A DNA stretch of 5,916 nt from an uncultured Porphyromonadaceae bacterium (GTDB lineage Bacteria > Bacteroidota > Bacteroidia > Bacteroidales > Muribaculaceae): the NCBI GenBank assembly GCA_947178245.1, contig CAMWXO010000095.1, forward strand, positions 1-5,916, read 5' to 3'. Shown piece after piece: positions 1 to 5,862 of the stretch. Both the position numbers and the translations under genes were made by a program. The notes under the pieces are model-generated. The model searched no databases. It saw nothing but the letters and a program-made list of their open reading frames with translations, and was not told where the DNA came from. Every line of letters begins with the position of its first letter. The first letter of the stretch is position 1.

Positions 1-121
1 CATGAGCCGCCGCCACAGAGGAGGGGGTGGAACGTTCGGAGGAGGAGGTTTCGGGGGTGGAGTCGGCGGAGGATTCGGCGGAGGCTCCACGGGAGGCGGT
101 GGCGCGTCAGGCCGCTGGTGA
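1..121 (+). CDS. 3' end of a glycine-rich protein, probably TPM-domain (YgcG-like) protein, partial
   Basis: The frame starting at base 2 is open from the window edge to a TGA at 119-121 and encodes 39 residues. Almost all are glycine, phenylalanine and serine in GGGF/GGGS units, ending in GGGGASGRW. Membrane proteins with an N-terminal TPM domain (YgcG family) commonly end in just such a glycine-rich tail closing on an ASGRW-like sequence, so I infer that the missing part upstream carries a signal peptide, a TPM domain and one or more membrane helices. None of that is visible here. The in-frame ATG at 2-4 is more likely an internal methionine than the start, because the tail alone is not a plausible protein. 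The gene converges with the LysE-type gene, with 17 bp between stop codons. Another glycine-rich-tailed protein cannot be excluded. Confidence 0.65.
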   Translation, partial: MSRRHRGGGGTFGGGGFGGGVGGGFGGGSTGGGGASGRW

Positions 122-138
122 CGTGGGCATGCAGGGCT

Positions 139-1632
139 TCATTCCTTGCGGAAGCGCATCACGGCATTCTGATAGGGGAACCTTATCGTGAGAATCTGAG
201 TGAGCGGGTCGAAATCGGAATGAATGTCGCGTTCCATCACTTTGCCCTCCGCATCGCTCCAGTGCACATCATAGATATTGGTGAACGGTGTGGCCAGAAG
301 TCTCGCTTTCACCATACCGGGAATCCACCGGCCGGGAAGCACCCCGGCTCCCGAGACATAGACCATATCGAACCCGGATGAAGTCAGGGAAGGCATGACG
401 GCCACCCTGTAGGCTCCTCCTATCTCAGCATAGGAGTCATCGAGTTCATAATCCAATATCATATACACTCCGGCTGCAGAAGTCTTTGGCCGGTCGCCGG
501 CCTCAAGAAATTCCGACACATCCTCGCGCATGGCAAGGTCATGGTGACCGCGGCCAAATTCTGAGACAAGACAGGAGATGCATATACCACCCCCGGGCAT
601 AGCCTCTATCAATGGCCCGGCTACATTGAACCCGGAATCGTGAAACATCGCTACCTGAGTATAGTTGCGGTTTCCGGCGAAAATACGCCAGAAGCCATCG
701 CCCCGGGCTATCCGCCACGAGTTCTTGCCTCGGTAGGGATCAATGCCCTCTTTCAGTTGCGCGGATGCGAGCACACCACCGGTGAGAGCATCTGTCACCT
801 CTACATTGAGCATATCGACATCCCTATCTCCAAACAGGTCGCTACACGCCTCAGGCGTGACTTTCATCAGGAAGCCTGAGCCGGCTGAATCGGCAAGCAA
901 TGCAGTCCAGCCCTTCAATGCCTTATCTTCCACCCTGAACGACGTCATACCACCGCGGATGCCGGAGGCAACGACCGGCTCGGGAACCGGAGCGGCATAC
1001 ACTTTGACAGATGAGAAAATTCCGACAGCGGCGAATATTAGGATGATAATCCCTACTATCGTATTGATAAGCTTCATCGTGCGCTGGGTGAAATGTCCCC
1101 TGATCTTGTCAACGAAATACGTCACTATCCACCACCATCCCAACGCGCCGGCGATGATTCCGAGAAAACCTATCATGTAATGATAGAACTTCATCCCCTC
1201 TATCACGAAATTAAACTGGGCGAAGAGACCAATGATAAGGAAGAGTATCAGCGGGTTGGAGAATGTCAGAGCGAAACCCTTGAGGATGTCGCTGCGCGGC
1301 GATGGTATATCCGGCTCGGCGTCGCACTCCACCTGGGTGTGAGGCTTCTTGCGTATGAGCCAGATGCCAAAGCCTATGAGCACGGATGCTCCGAAAAGCT
1401 GAATGGGAGCGCGGTGGGAGTTGATGAACCCTTCGATAAACGAGAGTCCGAATCCGGTGAGAAGGCAGTAGATGAGATCGGAGACCGCCGCGCCCACGCC
1501 GGTGTAGAAACCGGAAAGCCGCCCGCGGTCGAGAGTGCGCTGTATGCAGAAGATGCCGACCGGGCCCATCGGAGCAGACACCACTATTCCGATAAGGAGG
1601 CCATGAAGAATCATATTAAAGAGATCTTCCAT
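139..1632 (-). CDS. LysE-family exporter fused to a large C-terminal domain of unknown function
   Basis: A 497-residue protein. Residues 1-210 look like a complete LysE/RhtB-type exporter, a family that pumps amino acids or similar small solutes out across the inner membrane. I see six hydrophobic segments at about 7-28, 41-66, 76-94, 116-140, 150-174 and 188-209, the family-typical APMGPVG early in helix 1 (20-26), and the SNP motif in helix 4 (125-127). Usual family length is about 200-230 residues, so the remaining ~285 residues are an extension that I do not recognise. Basic residues lie in the loops after helices 1, 3 and 5, which puts those loops in the cytoplasm and the C-terminal domain in the periplasm. 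Helix 6 is followed by a proline-rich linker (214-221). The extension looks beta-rich, with a CISC motif at 351-354. It is the last gene of the pyrE operon, 16 bp after the lipoprotein gene. Substrate unknown. Confidence 0.85.
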   Translation of the reverse strand: MEDLFNMILHGLLIGIVVSAPMGPVGIFCIQRTLDRGRLSGFYTGVGAAVSDLIYCLLTGFGLSFIEGFINSHRAPIQLFGASVLIGFGIWLIRKKPHTQVECDAEPDIPSPRSDILKGFALTFSNPLILFLIIGLFAQFNFVIEGMKFYHYMIGFLGIIAGALGWWWIVTYFVDKIRGHFTQRTMKLINTIVGIIILIFAAVGIFSSVKVYAAPVPEPVVASGIRGGMTSFRVEDKALKGWTALLADSAGSGFLMKVTPEACSDLFGDRDVDMLNVEVTDALTGGVLASAQLKEGIDPYRGKNSWRIARGDGFWRIFAGNRNYTQVAMFHDSGFNVAGPLIEAMPGGGICISCLVSEFGRGHHDLAMREDVSEFLEAGDRPKTSAAGVYMILDYELDDSYAEIGGAYRVAVMPSLTSSGFDMVYVSGAGVLPGRWIPGMVKARLLATPFTNIYDVHWSDAEGKVMERDIHSDFDPLTQILTIRFPYQNAVMRFRKE

Positions 1633-1648
1633 CTTCAGTCACACTTAA

Positions 1649-2206
1649 TTAGTTGTGCACGATATAGCCACCACCCTGAGCCGGGTCGCAATAATAGCGC
1701 CGGAGGCCATATTTGTAATTTCCGGTGAGTGCCGGCCCGGCAACCGGACTGCCTCCGGCGAGCACCACGTCGAAACGCGAACCGCACACGGGGCAGACGG
1801 CCTCAAGCGTCTCCTGATCTATAAATACCCTCACCGAGGGGTCACGCTCCACGGGGCATGCAAGATCGTAGGCCAGAGGCACGTCGGGATCGGACGTGAA
1901 GGGATCTACCCCTCCGATGAGAAGCACTCCTCCGAAGCCCAAGTGGGTATTGGCCGAGAAATGAAAGCCCGCCGGACTCAGGATGCCGTCGGCATTGATG
2001 AAGCTGCGCGAGATGCCCACTCCGGAGACTCCATAAGAGTTCCACATGCCGGCACCTGAAAGATTGATGTAGACCGGGAGCGACGGGATGCGGTCATCGT
2101 CAAGCTGATTGCACGACACGACGGCCGACAGCATCACTATCAGCAACACCATACGGCTGCCTCTCAGGATAAGAGACAGAAGACTGCGACGTGGAGAAGA
2201 CTGCAT
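1649..2206 (-). CDS. Rieske-like (2Fe-2S fold) lipoprotein with altered ligand residues
   Basis: A 185-residue protein with a lipoprotein signal: basic start (R6, R7, R15, R18), hydrophobic core at about 19-30, and lipobox VVSC with the lipidated cysteine at 32. The following N-Q-L-D-D-D is acidic, as in Bacteroidota lipoproteins exported to the cell surface (inference). The C-terminal half follows the Rieske layout: DLACPVE (114-120) sits where box I would be, and CPVCGSRFD (138-146), followed by GG-SPVAGPA (151-159), matches box II. The usual histidines are missing: box I has C117-P-V and box II has C138 and C141. A further cysteine is at 173. So it may bind another metal (for example zinc or iron on four cysteines), or none. 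Similar Rieske-like lipoproteins are, from memory, common in Bacteroidales, with unknown function. The start at 2206 is preferred over M19, which would leave almost no basic signal region. Confidence 0.75.
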   Translation of the reverse strand: MQSSPRRSLLSLILRGSRMVLLIVMLSAVVSCNQLDDDRIPSLPVYINLSGAGMWNSYGVSGVGISRSFINADGILSPAGFHFSANTHLGFGGVLLIGGVDPFTSDPDVPLAYDLACPVERDPSVRVFIDQETLEAVCPVCGSRFDVVLAGGSPVAGPALTGNYKYGLRRYYCDPAQGGGYIVHN

Positions 2207-2233
2207 CGGCGCGACGGAAAGTTTACCGCAGAT

Positions 2234-2671
2234 TTATGAGAAAGGTATGGATCTGAGCACCTGGGCAAACTGCTCCGTCATCTTCTGCATGGGGCCCGAT
2301 ATCATGGGGCGGAGCATGGCAGGAATCTCGAGATCTACCTTTGCCATGGCGCGGCATGATTCCTCATCTACAGGCGTTATGTCAAGCTGAAGGGAAAGAG
2401 GCACGGGGGTGCCTTCGCCTTCGAGACGGATGCGCGTGTCGGGAGTGCGCTCCACTACGCGGAGGCGGAGCGATCCCACCGGGCCGCCGGGGAGCTCGAT
2501 GACATCGTCTGTAAGCTTGATGCTGTCAAACATTTCACGCTTGTCGGCCGGAATCTTGTCGGTAGGGATCTCTGCAAGTAGTTCTCCGAGTGATTTGAAA
2601 TCGGAGAGACGGGAGAAGACTTTTGAAGCGGATGCCTTGATGGGCACTTCCTCACTCTTATATGAAGCCAT
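2234..2671 (-). CDS. SRPBCC (START/Bet v1-like fold) family protein
   Basis: A 145-residue soluble protein without a signal peptide. The opening (KSEEVPIKASASKVFSRLSD) reads as the first strand and helix of the SRPBCC fold, in which a strand is followed by an A/S-x-x-V-F/W helix. The middle alternates as strands (about 48-55, 66-74, 80-85, 91-99, 105-115), and the C-terminus (about 119-142) is a long amphipathic helix, which in this fold lids a hydrophobic pocket. Length is typical. Such proteins bind hydrophobic ligands or act as cyclases or co-chaperones, and nothing here points to one ligand. The gene starts 17 bp after the pyrE stop, behind a purine-rich stretch with no clear Shine-Dalgarno. 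I recall small SRPBCC genes beside pyrE in other Bacteroidales, which would imply a conserved link, but the role is unknown. Confidence 0.8.
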   Translation of the reverse strand: MASYKSEEVPIKASASKVFSRLSDFKSLGELLAEIPTDKIPADKREMFDSIKLTDDVIELPGGPVGSLRLRVVERTPDTRIRLEGEGTPVPLSLQLDITPVDEESCRAMAKVDLEIPAMLRPMISGPMQKMTEQFAQVLRSIPFS

Positions 2672-2688
2672 ATCTTTTCTGTTTTTCT

Positions 2689-3342
2689 TTACAATAGATT
2701 TGTGGTCGGTTCCGGCATCCAGTCGCCGGGATTCTCACGCCATTCGCGGAGTGTGCGTGCTTCCGAATTGCTTATGAAATGTATCTTTTCAGCCACTTCA
2801 AGCATCGAAGTATAGTTGCAGAGCGACACTACGGTGAGATTGGCCTCCCTGAAGCGCTTGAGGGCAACGGGAAACTCATAGTTGAAAAGCGCCGCCATAC
2901 CTATCACTTCGCATCCGGCGTTGCTCACTGTCTCTACCGCACGCAGCGATGTGCCCCCGGTGGAGACAAGGTCTTCGATCACCACTACTTTCCAGCCGGG
3001 CTTGAGATTGCCCTCGATAGTGTTTTCAAGTCCGTGATCCTTGGGAGTGTCGCGCACGTAGGCGAAGGGAATGCCGATGGCGTCGGCGGCAAGAAGGCCG
3101 AAGGCTATGGCGCCGTTGGCTACCGATGCCACTGCCTGAGCCTCGGGGAACTTCTCCATGATGAGGCGCGCCATCTCGATTTTGATGAAATTACGCACAT
3201 CGGGATATGACAACGCCTTGCGGTTGTCGTTATAGATAGGGGAATTCCAGCCGGAACTCCACACGAACGGCGAGGAGGGCTGAAGTTTTATGGCACTGAT
3301 ATGCAGAAGTTTCTCTGCAAGCATTTTGTCTGGAGTATTCAT
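2689..3342 (-). CDS. pyrE: orotate phosphoribosyltransferase
   Basis: Catalyses orotate + PRPP to orotidine 5'-monophosphate + pyrophosphate, the fifth step of de novo pyrimidine synthesis, in the cytosol. The 217-residue length is normal. Key parts: KLQPSSPFVWSSGWNSPIY (19-37), the OPRTase N-terminal substrate-site segment; the flexible catalytic loop RDTPKDHG (97-104) with R97, K101 and H103; and the PRPP-binding loop VVVIEDLVSTGGTS (119-132) with the acidic pair E123-D124. The ATG at 3342 is chosen because family similarity begins there (MNTPDKM). An in-frame upstream ATG at 3390 would add 16 unrelated residues and lies only 16 bp past the promoter -7 box. pyrE is the first gene of a four-gene minus-strand operon. 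Confidence 0.96.
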   Translation of the reverse strand: MNTPDKMLAEKLLHISAIKLQPSSPFVWSSGWNSPIYNDNRKALSYPDVRNFIKIEMARLIMEKFPEAQAVASVANGAIAFGLLAADAIGIPFAYVRDTPKDHGLENTIEGNLKPGWKVVVIEDLVSTGGTSLRAVETVSNAGCEVIGMAALFNYEFPVALKRFREANLTVVSLCNYTSMLEVAEKIHFISNSEARTLREWRENPGDWMPEPTTNLL

Positions 3343-3406
3343 AATCTGAATTCTTGGAATTAACGTAGGAGAGAACACATCACACAACATTCTTCCAATG
3401 ATAGTG

Positions 3407-3438
3407 CAAATTTACGACATTATCGGCAATATTCCAAA
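3407..3438 (-). promoter_or_regulatory. Bacteroidota-type promoter of the pyrE operon
   Basis: On the minus strand the -7 element is TAAATTTG (3407-3414, fits TAnnTTTG) and the -33 element is TTTG (3435-3438), separated by 20 bp, which is the preferred spacing for the Bacteroidota primary sigma factor. Transcription should begin near 3400 and give a leader of about 58 nt before the pyrE ATG at 3342. The -33 element lies at the edge of an A8 tract (3436-3443), and a second A7 tract follows at 3457-3463. These could act as an UP-like region. Confidence 0.75.
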
Positions 3439-3484
3439 AAAAATGCTGACAATATCAAAAAAAGCACCTCTCATCTTACTTTTA

Positions 3485-3502
3485 AGCAGTTTCATAACTG
3501 CT
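3485..3502 (-). terminator. 7-bp perfect hairpin after comF, possible terminator of prmC-recX-comF
   Basis: An AGCAGTT arm (3485-3491) and an AACTGCT arm (3496-3502) enclose a 4-nt loop, 42 bp past the comF stop. On the minus strand no T-run follows directly. The next T-tracts are T7 at 3457-3463 and T8 at 3436-3443, too far for a textbook intrinsic terminator. It sits between the comF stop and the pyrE promoter, where a terminator or 3'-end processing site would be expected. The remainder of the 202-bp intergenic stretch 3343-3544 holds the pyrE promoter and leader, and I see no gene in it. Confidence 0.35.
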
Positions 3503-3544
3503 CGTACTACTATCAGACAACAAAACGGGGGAATTTGTTCGGTC

Positions 3545-4231
3545 TCAGATGGTGACGCAGAGCGTGAGGAGGTAGAGGCGGCAATCCGGCACCTGCGCCA
3601 TAACAGCCTCGGCAAGCGTACGCAGCGTGGCGCCGGTGGTGCACACATCGTCTACAATCACCACTCCCCTACCCCGCAACGCATCAGGATCGGCCACCCG
3701 GAAGGAGCCGGCGAGATTGGCCTGACGCTCGGCAAGTGTCTTAGAGGTCTGGGACTTATGGGCGCGACACGACCGCAGCGAGCGTGACACCGGAAGCTGC
3801 GTGGCCGCGGAGATGCCCCTCGCTATGAAGTCGGTTTGGTTATAGCCGCGACGGGCCTGCTTGAACCAGTGCATTGGCACGGGAACGATGACATCAGCGC
3901 CGTCGAAAAAGCCGGCGCTCAGAAGTTCGGAGCCCACTATCTCGCCGAGCCGCCGCCCCACATTGGGGAAACGGCGATATTTCATGTCATGGATGGCTGA
4001 AGCGAGACGAGAATTTCTTGAATAGATGAAATGCCCTGTGGCGCGCACGAATGGCACCATGCCCGCGAAGCGCCGCTCCATGGGATTCATGGGCGAATGA
4101 TGATAGAGCGACCGGGGAAGCGACTCCACGCAACGCACGCAGAAAAACTCTTCGCTATCGCGCAGCCGGCACCCGCAGATGTGGCAAGTGCGGGGCAGAA
4201 AAAAATCGAATAGATCGCGGAGCAGATTCAT
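3545..4231 (-). CDS. comF: ComF family protein (phosphoribosyltransferase fold)
   Basis: A 228-residue protein of normal ComF length. The N-terminus has a four-cysteine zinc ribbon (C16-x-x-C19 and C31-x-x-C34, with an extra C21). The type I phosphoribosyltransferase domain follows: IVPVPMHWFKQARRGYNQTD (115-134), containing the ComF signature P-V-P..R-R-G-Y-N-Q; the SQTSKTLAERQAN segment (160-172), corresponding to the R-x-T-x-x-Q-x-x-L-x-x-x-x-R-x-x-N pattern; and the PRPP loop VVIVDDVCTTGAT (190-202). ComF proteins are needed for DNA uptake in competent bacteria and are linked to primosome function and fork restart in some species. Many non-competent bacteria also keep them. The gene is third in prmC-recX-comF, starting 8 bp after the recX stop, so a role in DNA repair beside RecX is plausible. 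A purine salvage enzyme is unlikely given the zinc ribbon. Confidence 0.92.
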   Translation of the reverse strand: MNLLRDLFDFFLPRTCHICGCRLRDSEEFFCVRCVESLPRSLYHHSPMNPMERRFAGMVPFVRATGHFIYSRNSRLASAIHDMKYRRFPNVGRRLGEIVGSELLSAGFFDGADVIVPVPMHWFKQARRGYNQTDFIARGISAATQLPVSRSLRSCRAHKSQTSKTLAERQANLAGSFRVADPDALRGRGVVIVDDVCTTGATLRTLAEAVMAQVPDCRLYLLTLCVTI

Positions 4232-4239
4232 GGCATGGT

Positions 4240-4728
4240 TCAGAGATTGGTGCGCATATATTCCCTTATGGCCGGGATGATGACATGAGACTCGAATCCA
4301 CGCGATGCGAGATGCCGGTAAAGGCGCTGCCGGTCGGCCACATCGGAGAGGTTGAGCTGACGCGCTTTTGCAACGATGGCTTTTGACAATGCCTCGGCGT
4401 AATCCTTCTCATTTATATATGACAAGGCATCGGCCACATAGCTGTCGGCAATACCTTTCATGCGGAGAGCCATCCTTATCTTGAACTTTCCCCAGCCCGC
4501 AAAACGCACCTTATCCGCCGCAAAGGCACGGGCGAAGCGCGAGTCGTCGATATACTTGTTTTCCATAAGATAGCGCGTTATGGCTTCGGCATCGTCCGGC
4601 GTAAGACCGGCCTTGAGAATCTTCTCCCTCACTCCGGCTACGCACTGCTCCGACGCGGCACAGAGTCCGGCCATACGCAGTAGCATCTCATCGCGCGAAG
4701 GCTGACGCTTTTTTTTTCTTTGTTCCAT
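4240..4728 (-). CDS. recX: regulatory protein RecX
   Basis: RecX binds RecA filaments in the cytoplasm and usually inhibits their extension and activities, restraining recombination and the SOS response. The 162-residue protein has the three-helix repeat layout of the family. The central signature YIDDSRFARAFAADKV (59-74), then GWGKFKIRMALRMKGI (78-93), is well kept, and a C-terminal RQRLYRHLASRGFES repeat is present. It starts with a basic stretch (RKKKRQ) encoded over an A9 run. The start could be ATG at 4728 or GTG at 4734, two codons earlier. I chose ATG, which has a GAGGTGG-like purine stretch just before it and leaves 7 nt after the prmC stop. With GTG the gap would be 1 nt. Either way it is translationally close to prmC. 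recA itself is not in the window. Confidence 0.93.
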   Translation of the reverse strand: MEQRKKKRQPSRDEMLLRMAGLCAASEQCVAGVREKILKAGLTPDDAEAITRYLMENKYIDDSRFARAFAADKVRFAGWGKFKIRMALRMKGIADSYVADALSYINEKDYAEALSKAIVAKARQLNLSDVADRQRLYRHLASRGFESHVIIPAIREYMRTNL

Positions 4729-4735
4729 CACCACC

Positions 4736-5584
4736 TCAAAGCCTTGTTACCCTCAGCATTCTCTCCTTGCCGTATGAATCCCGCCGTATCTCCACATCAC
4801 TCCACCGCCCGGGAGTGAACAATGCTGCCACTTCGGCGGCAAAGCGCGGATTAAGCTCCATATAAAGCCTGCCGCCCGACACGAGTGCTTCGCCGGCAAT
4901 ATCCTCAAGCCGGCGATATGGCTTTATCGGATCGTCTTGACCGACAAATAGAGCTACTCCCGGCTCATATTCCTTCACCCTTACTTCCATTTCAGGAATC
5001 TCATCAGGAGCGATATAAGGGGGATTGGACACTACGATATCAAGCGATGCCCGCGCTGCTTTCCACGAATACATATCGCTGCCTATAAATGAAACCTTCA
5101 CCCCGAGCGCTTCAGCATTGCGCCTGGCCACGCAGATAGCCTGCTGACTAATATCAAGAGCCGATATCTGAGGGAACGGCAATGCCCTTGCGAGCGCGAT
5201 TGCAATGCACCCTGACCCGGTGCCCACATCAAGAATGCGGAGGTCAGGACTATCGTAATCTTCGAGAATCCAATCGACAAGCTCCTCAGTCTCCGGACGG
5301 GGGATAAGCACTCCCGGCTCAACGTGGAAATCAAGACCATGAAATCTCGCTTCGCCGGTGATGTACTGAATAGGTTCTCCAAGCACAAGACGGTCAACAA
5401 TTGAGGAGATCTGCTGCTGAGTGTAGTCAGAGATTTCCTTGTCTTCGTTGATGATGAGATCTACCCTGCTCCATTGCTTAAGATAGCTGAAGATAAGCAG
5501 GATTACGGCTTCTCGCTCCCTACGGTCGAAAAAAGGATCGAGACGCCGCCTCATATTGATCAGAGTATCCCTGAGTGTAACCAT
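4736..5584 (-). CDS. prmC: peptide chain release factor N5-glutamine methyltransferase
   Basis: PrmC (HemK) methylates the glutamine of the GGQ motif in release factors RF1 and RF2, using S-adenosylmethionine, and so raises termination efficiency. The 282-residue length is normal. An N-terminal helical domain (about 1-80) binds the release factor and ends in GEPIQYITGEARFHGLDF (69-86), followed by VLIPRPETEELV (92-103), both hallmarks of the family. The methyltransferase fold follows with SAM motif I DVGTGSG (119-125), acidic D144 at the end of strand 2, catalytic NPPY (187-190) and the GQD segment near 230. The open frame runs up to an ATG at 5698, but the -7 box of its promoter (5688-5695) lies inside that extension, so the start must be lower. 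ATG at 5584 gives the family-like beginning MVTLRDTL. ATG at 5605 is a weaker alternative. No clear Shine-Dalgarno. Confidence 0.94.
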   Translation of the reverse strand: MVTLRDTLINMRRRLDPFFDRREREAVILLIFSYLKQWSRVDLIINEDKEISDYTQQQISSIVDRLVLGEPIQYITGEARFHGLDFHVEPGVLIPRPETEELVDWILEDYDSPDLRILDVGTGSGCIAIALARALPFPQISALDISQQAICVARRNAEALGVKVSFIGSDMYSWKAARASLDIVVSNPPYIAPDEIPEMEVRVKEYEPGVALFVGQDDPIKPYRRLEDIAGEALVSGGRLYMELNPRFAAEVAALFTPGRWSDVEIRRDSYGKERMLRVTRL

Positions 5585-5687
5585 AACATGCAGATATATA
5601 ATCATTAATTTGCAGTCAAACAGCCTGCGGCCGGAAGGCTTGTCAGCTATCGGCAGAAATCCCGATGATGAAAGGCATTCCGATGTG

Positions 5688-5721
5688 CAAAGATACATAA
5701 AAAAACCGAAGAAACCGCAAA
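5688..5721 (-). promoter_or_regulatory. Bacteroidota-type promoter of prmC-recX-comF
   Basis: On the minus strand the -7 element is TATCTTTG (5688-5695, fits TAnnTTTG) and the -33 element is TTTG (5718-5721), with 22 bp between, slightly longer than the usual 19-21. Transcription should start near 5681, giving a leader of about 97 nt to the prmC ATG at 5584. The leader contains two short hairpins (5649-5666, 5622-5640). The promoter sets the upper limit for the prmC start. Confidence 0.6.
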
Positions 5722-5744
5722 TTTAAAAAAAAAGCGGAAGAAGA

Positions 5745-5776
5745 TTTGGAAAACCGAAAAAAATGCATTAACTTTG
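5745..5776 (+). promoter_or_regulatory. Bacteroidota-type promoter of the tRNA gene
   Basis: TTTG (5745-5748) as the -33 element and TAACTTTG (5769-5776) as the -7 element, separated by 20 bp, match the Bacteroidota consensus in full. Transcription should start near 5783, leaving about 80 nt of 5' leader to be removed by RNase P before the tRNA at 5863. The promoter is divergent from the prmC promoter, with 23 bp between the two -33 elements, in a strongly A-rich stretch. The 278-bp region 5585-5862 holds these promoters and the two leaders, with no supported gene. Confidence 0.8.
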
Positions 5777-5862
5777 CAGTCGAAATAAGAGCGGATCGTC
5801 CTCTTGAAAGCATCAACTGCCACACAGACAGCAAGATTCACAGGAGAGACGCCAAATCCGAC

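Noticed and set aside
8..110. Repeated GGAGGA/GGCGGA units suggesting a DNA repeat or minisatellite
   Set aside because: They are the codons of a glycine-rich protein tail in one open frame, which explains the repetition.
1093..1728. 211-residue plus-strand open frame antisense to the LysE fusion and the lipoprotein gene
   Set aside because: Low-complexity charged shadow of well-supported minus-strand genes, spanning their junction, with no recognisable domain.
2336..2343. TACCTTTG, a plus-strand match to the -7 consensus
   Set aside because: It is inside the SRPBCC coding sequence on the other strand, has no TTTG about 20 bp upstream, and no plus-strand gene follows.
3343..3390. Upstream ATG at 3390 as the pyrE start, adding 16 residues
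   Set aside because: It lies about 10 nt after the expected transcription start, and the added residues have no family similarity. The ATG at 3342 fits OPRTase length.
3342..3545. comF and pyrE, two phosphoribosyltransferase-fold genes side by side, as a duplication
   Set aside because: Outside the shared PRPP loop the proteins are dissimilar, and ComF has a zinc ribbon and its own signature. They also sit in separate transcription units.
5585..5698. N-terminal extension of prmC from the ATG at 5698
   Set aside because: The extension overlaps the -7 promoter box (5688-5695) and encodes sequence unlike any PrmC N-terminus.
5643..5841. Small minus-strand open frames of 63-64 residues between prmC and the tRNA
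   Set aside because: They run through both divergent promoters, are made of A/T-tract-encoded Phe and Ser, and overlap each other. There is no sign of a real protein.
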